Source of the DNA: Auanema rhodensis
Taxonomy: Eukaryota; Nematoda; Chromadorea; Rhabditida; Rhabditidae
Length of the DNA stretch: 64,000 nucleotides
Assembly (NCBI GenBank): GCA_964057225.1
Contig: OZ059894.1
Coordinates: forward strand, 24,665,151 to 24,729,150
Reading direction: 5' to 3'
Part shown: positions 62,209-64,000 of the stretch, in pieces
Position numbering within the stretch: position 1 is the first letter of the stretch
Layout of the letters: every line of letters begins with the position of its first letter
Notes under the pieces: model-generated
Told to the model about the DNA's origin: nothing
The model's input: the letters and a program-made list of their open reading frames with translations, nothing else
Database searches by the model: none
Position numbers and translations under genes: made by a program

Positions 62209-64000
62209 TCATGGTAACCATGACTTTGAAATTTACGTGAACTTTAATTTATGCTAATTAAATGTACACGTGATGTGCACTTGGTATGTAACTCGCTTCA
62301 CGTGAAAGATAAAGAGATGCGGTTTTCAAATTAGATTCCCCATGTCCATATTAGTCTAAAACAAATTTTTATTGATATTGGTGCATGGTAACCATGACTT
62401 TGAATTTTAAGTGAACTTTAATTTATGCTAATTAAATGTACACGTGATGTGCACTTGGTATGTAACTCGCTTCACGTGAAAGATAAAGAGATGCGGTTTT
62501 CAAAATTAGATTCCCCATGTCCATATTAGTCTAAAAACAAATTTTTATTGATATTGGTTCATGGTAACCATGACTTTGAAATTTACGTGAACTTTAATTT
62601 ATGCTAATTAAATGTACACGTGATGTGCACTTGGTATGTAACTCGCTTCACGTGAAAGATAAAGAGATGCGGTTTTCAAAATTAGATTTCCCATGTCCAT
62701 ATTAGTCTAAAAACAAATTTTTATTGATATTGCTTCATGGTAACCATGACTTTGAAATTTACGTGAACTTTAATTTATGCTAATTAAATGTACACGTGAT
62801 GTGCACTTGGTATGTAACTCGCTTCACGTGAAAGATAAAGAGATGCGGTTTTCAAAATTAGATTCCCCATTTCCATATTAGTCTAAAAACAAATTTTTAT
62901 TGATATTGGTTCATGGTAACCATGACTTTGAAATTTACGTGAACTTTAATTTATGCTAATTAAATGTACACGTGATGTGCACTTGGTATGTAACTCGCTT
63001 CACGTGAAAGATAAAGAGATGCGGTTTTCAAAATTAGATTCCCCATGTCCATATTAGTCTAAAAACAAATTTTTATTGATATTGCTTCATGGTAACCATG
63101 ACTTTGAAATTTACGTGAACTTTAATTTATGCTAATTAAATGTACACGTGATGTGCACTTGGTATGTAACTCGCTTCACGTGAAAGATAAAGAGATGCGG
63201 TTTTCAAAATTAGATTCCCCATGTCCATATTAGTCTAAAAACAAATTTTTATTGATATTGGTTCATGGTAACCATGACTTTGAAATTTACGTGAACTTTA
63301 ATTTATGCTAATTAAATGTACACGTGATGTGCACTTGGTATGTAACTCGCTTCACGTGAAAGATAAAGAGATGCGGTATTCTAAATTAGATTCCCCATGT
63401 CCATATTAGTCTAAAAACAAATTTTTATTGATATTGCTTCATGGTAACCATGACTTTGAAATTTACGTGAACTTTAATTTATGCTAATTAAATGTACACG
63501 TGATGTGCACTTGGTATGTAACTCGCTTCACGTGAAAGATAAAGAGATGCGGTTTTCAAAATTAGATTCCCCATTTCCATATTAGTCTAAAAACAAATTT
63601 TTATTGATATTGGTTCATGGTAACCATGACTTTGAAATTTACGTGAACTTTAATTTATGCTAATTAAATGTACACGTGATGTGCACTTGGTATGTAACTC
63701 GCTTCACGTGAAAGATAAAGAGATGCGGTTTTCAAAATTAGATTCCCCATGTCCATATTAGTCTAAAAACAAATTTTTATTGATATTGCTTCATGGTAAC
63801 CATGACTTTGAAATTTACGTGAACTTTAATTTATGCTAATTAAATGTACACGTGATGTGCACTTGGTATGTAACTCGCTTCACGTGAAAGATAAAGAGAT
63901 GCGGTTTTCAAAATTAGATTCCCCATGTCCATATTAGTCTAAAAACAAATTTTTATTGATATTGGTTCATGGTAACCATGACTTTGAAATTTACGTGAAC
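62033..64000. repeat. 13-monomer HOR of the C/T' family, partial copy cut by the window end
   Basis: The order is A, T, G*(GAATTTTAAG, 62383), T(GATTTCCC), C(CATTTCC), T, C, T'(63263), C(CATTTCC), T, C, then 34 bases of T. It follows the 51473 and 53761 copies unit by unit for 11 complete units. TTAAGTG in G* links it to the 51473 copy. The second unit (62209-62382) lacks one A in CAAAATTAG and one A in CTAAAAAC, so it is 174 bp. Confidence 0.92.
62209..62382. repeat. 174-bp monomer with two single-base deletions
   Basis: Two A residues are missing, one at CAAATTAGATT near 62328 and one at CTAAAACAAA near 62357. Both fall in A homopolymers and only 30 bp apart, which makes uncorrected long-read sequencing error at least as likely as real mutation. 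No other unit in the window has a homopolymer length change of this kind. Confidence 0.85.

Larger units (their letters stand above)
1..64000. repeat. 176-bp satellite DNA array, head-to-tail, fills the window
   Basis: The same 176-bp unit recurs from the first base to the last, all in one orientation. Unit starts fall at 1, 177, 353, 529, 705 and so on, and the last start is at 63967. After allowing for +24, +4, +26, +26, -1 and -1 bp, this gives exactly 363 complete units. Neighbouring units usually differ at 0 to 5 positions. The unit is about 32% G+C with five CpGs. The length fits one nucleosome plus linker, as in many centromeric satellites. No inverted unit, foreign insertion or unique flank interrupts the array, and both edges lie outside the window. 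A centromeric or pericentromeric role is an inference from repeat type, length and higher-order structure. A heterochromatic knob or subtelomeric satellite cannot be excluded. Confidence 0.99.

Noticed and set aside
1-64000. Open reading frames and short ATG-initiated peptides
   Set aside because: The unit is 176 bp (not a multiple of 3) and has many TAA, TAG and TGA triplets on both strands, so any in-unit stop hits all three frames within three units. No open frame can exceed about 528 bp, and none shows coding character. All are chance products of the repeat.
1-64000. CRISPR array
   Set aside because: The period is regular, but there are no unique spacers: the whole 176-bp unit is repeated, and unit length is far above CRISPR repeat length. 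No cas genes are present.
1-64000. rDNA spacer, tRNA cluster or other RNA gene array
   Set aside because: I see no rRNA-like sequence, no cloverleaf with A and B boxes and no Pol III terminator pattern in the unit. The 176-bp size is too small for 5S rDNA with a recognisable 120-bp gene, which is absent.
1-64000. Firm assignment to a Brassicaceae centromere repeat
   Set aside because: The 176-bp length equals that of Brassica CentBr and is close to the 178-bp Arabidopsis repeat, and short words such as TCCATAT-AGTCT and TGCGGTTT look familiar. The words are not collinear with the Arabidopsis unit as I recall it, and I cannot search a database. A BLAST of one monomer against plant satellite collections would decide it.
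1-64000. Canonical CENP-B box
   Set aside because: I looked for TTCG followed by the conserved A and CGGG on both strands. The unit has TTCACGTG and GATGCGG but not the required spacing or core bases.
1-64000. Transposable element inserted in the array
   Set aside because: All 363 units can be counted through without a gap, and the six length changes total only 78 bp net. No long terminal repeat, reverse transcriptase or target-site duplication is present.
1-64000. Undescribed defence, mobile or biosynthetic system
   Set aside because: There is no unique sequence in which such a system could be encoded. The window is entirely satellite DNA.

Overview
The whole 64 kb window is one uninterrupted tandem satellite array. 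A 176-bp monomer (about 32% G+C in the commonest form) is repeated head-to-tail, always in the same orientation. Counting from base 1 there are 363 complete monomers plus the first 34 bases of a 364th. The length is fully accounted for by 363 x 176 plus a handful of small indels: a 24-bp tandem duplication at 3587-3634, a 4-bp insertion at about 13049, two identical 26-bp junctions at 26371 and 30093, and two single-base deletions between 62209 and 62382. I found no gene, transposon, RNA gene, telomere repeat or unique flank, and neither array edge is in the window. The organism is a eukaryote, and the sequence is most like a centromeric or pericentromeric satellite block from a long-read assembly. 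The 176-bp length is in the nucleosome-sized class typical of plant centromere repeats (Brassica CentBr is also 176 bp and Arabidopsis is about 178 bp), but length alone does not identify the taxon and I do not assign one.

Monomers are nearly identical and differ at a few diagnostic sites. Monomer position 1 is the G or T at the start of (G/T)CATGGTAACC, so the first monomer is 1-176. I use these classes: G, T and C for the junction spelling (GGTG, GGTT, GCTT before CAT); V for CACTTGATGTACAC with G114A and T129A; V' for CACTAGATG; T' for GGTATTCTAAATT; A for GATGTACAC with box 1 intact; G* for GAATTTTA. The order of these classes shows that the array is a patchwork of higher-order repeats (HORs).

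Layout: 1-1936 has a-b-c trimers and then two a-b-c-c tetramers. 2113-4776 has a six-monomer block present twice, 1608 bp apart. 4777-10056 is nearly homogeneous. 10057-12872 is a clean 352-bp dimer HOR. 13229-21852 is again nearly homogeneous. 21853-41792 is the V domain, with 4-, 5- and 13-monomer HORs and a 2138-bp block duplicated 3722 bp apart. 42145-59392 is the C/T dimer domain punctuated by T'-G; it contains a 13-monomer HOR of 2288 bp at 51473-56048, and a partial further copy fills the window end from 62033. 59569-62208 has a 528-bp trimer HOR.

Each monomer carries a 13-bp palindrome (CATGGTAACCATG), two CACGTG boxes 32 bp apart (one inside the 10-bp palindrome TTCACGTGAA), and an A/T-rich stretch. 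These are the only candidate functional sites. Centromere function is inference from repeat type and organisation; nothing here shows it directly. I do not see a new gene system. The informative content is the nested HOR history and the variant classes that remove the CACGTG boxes.
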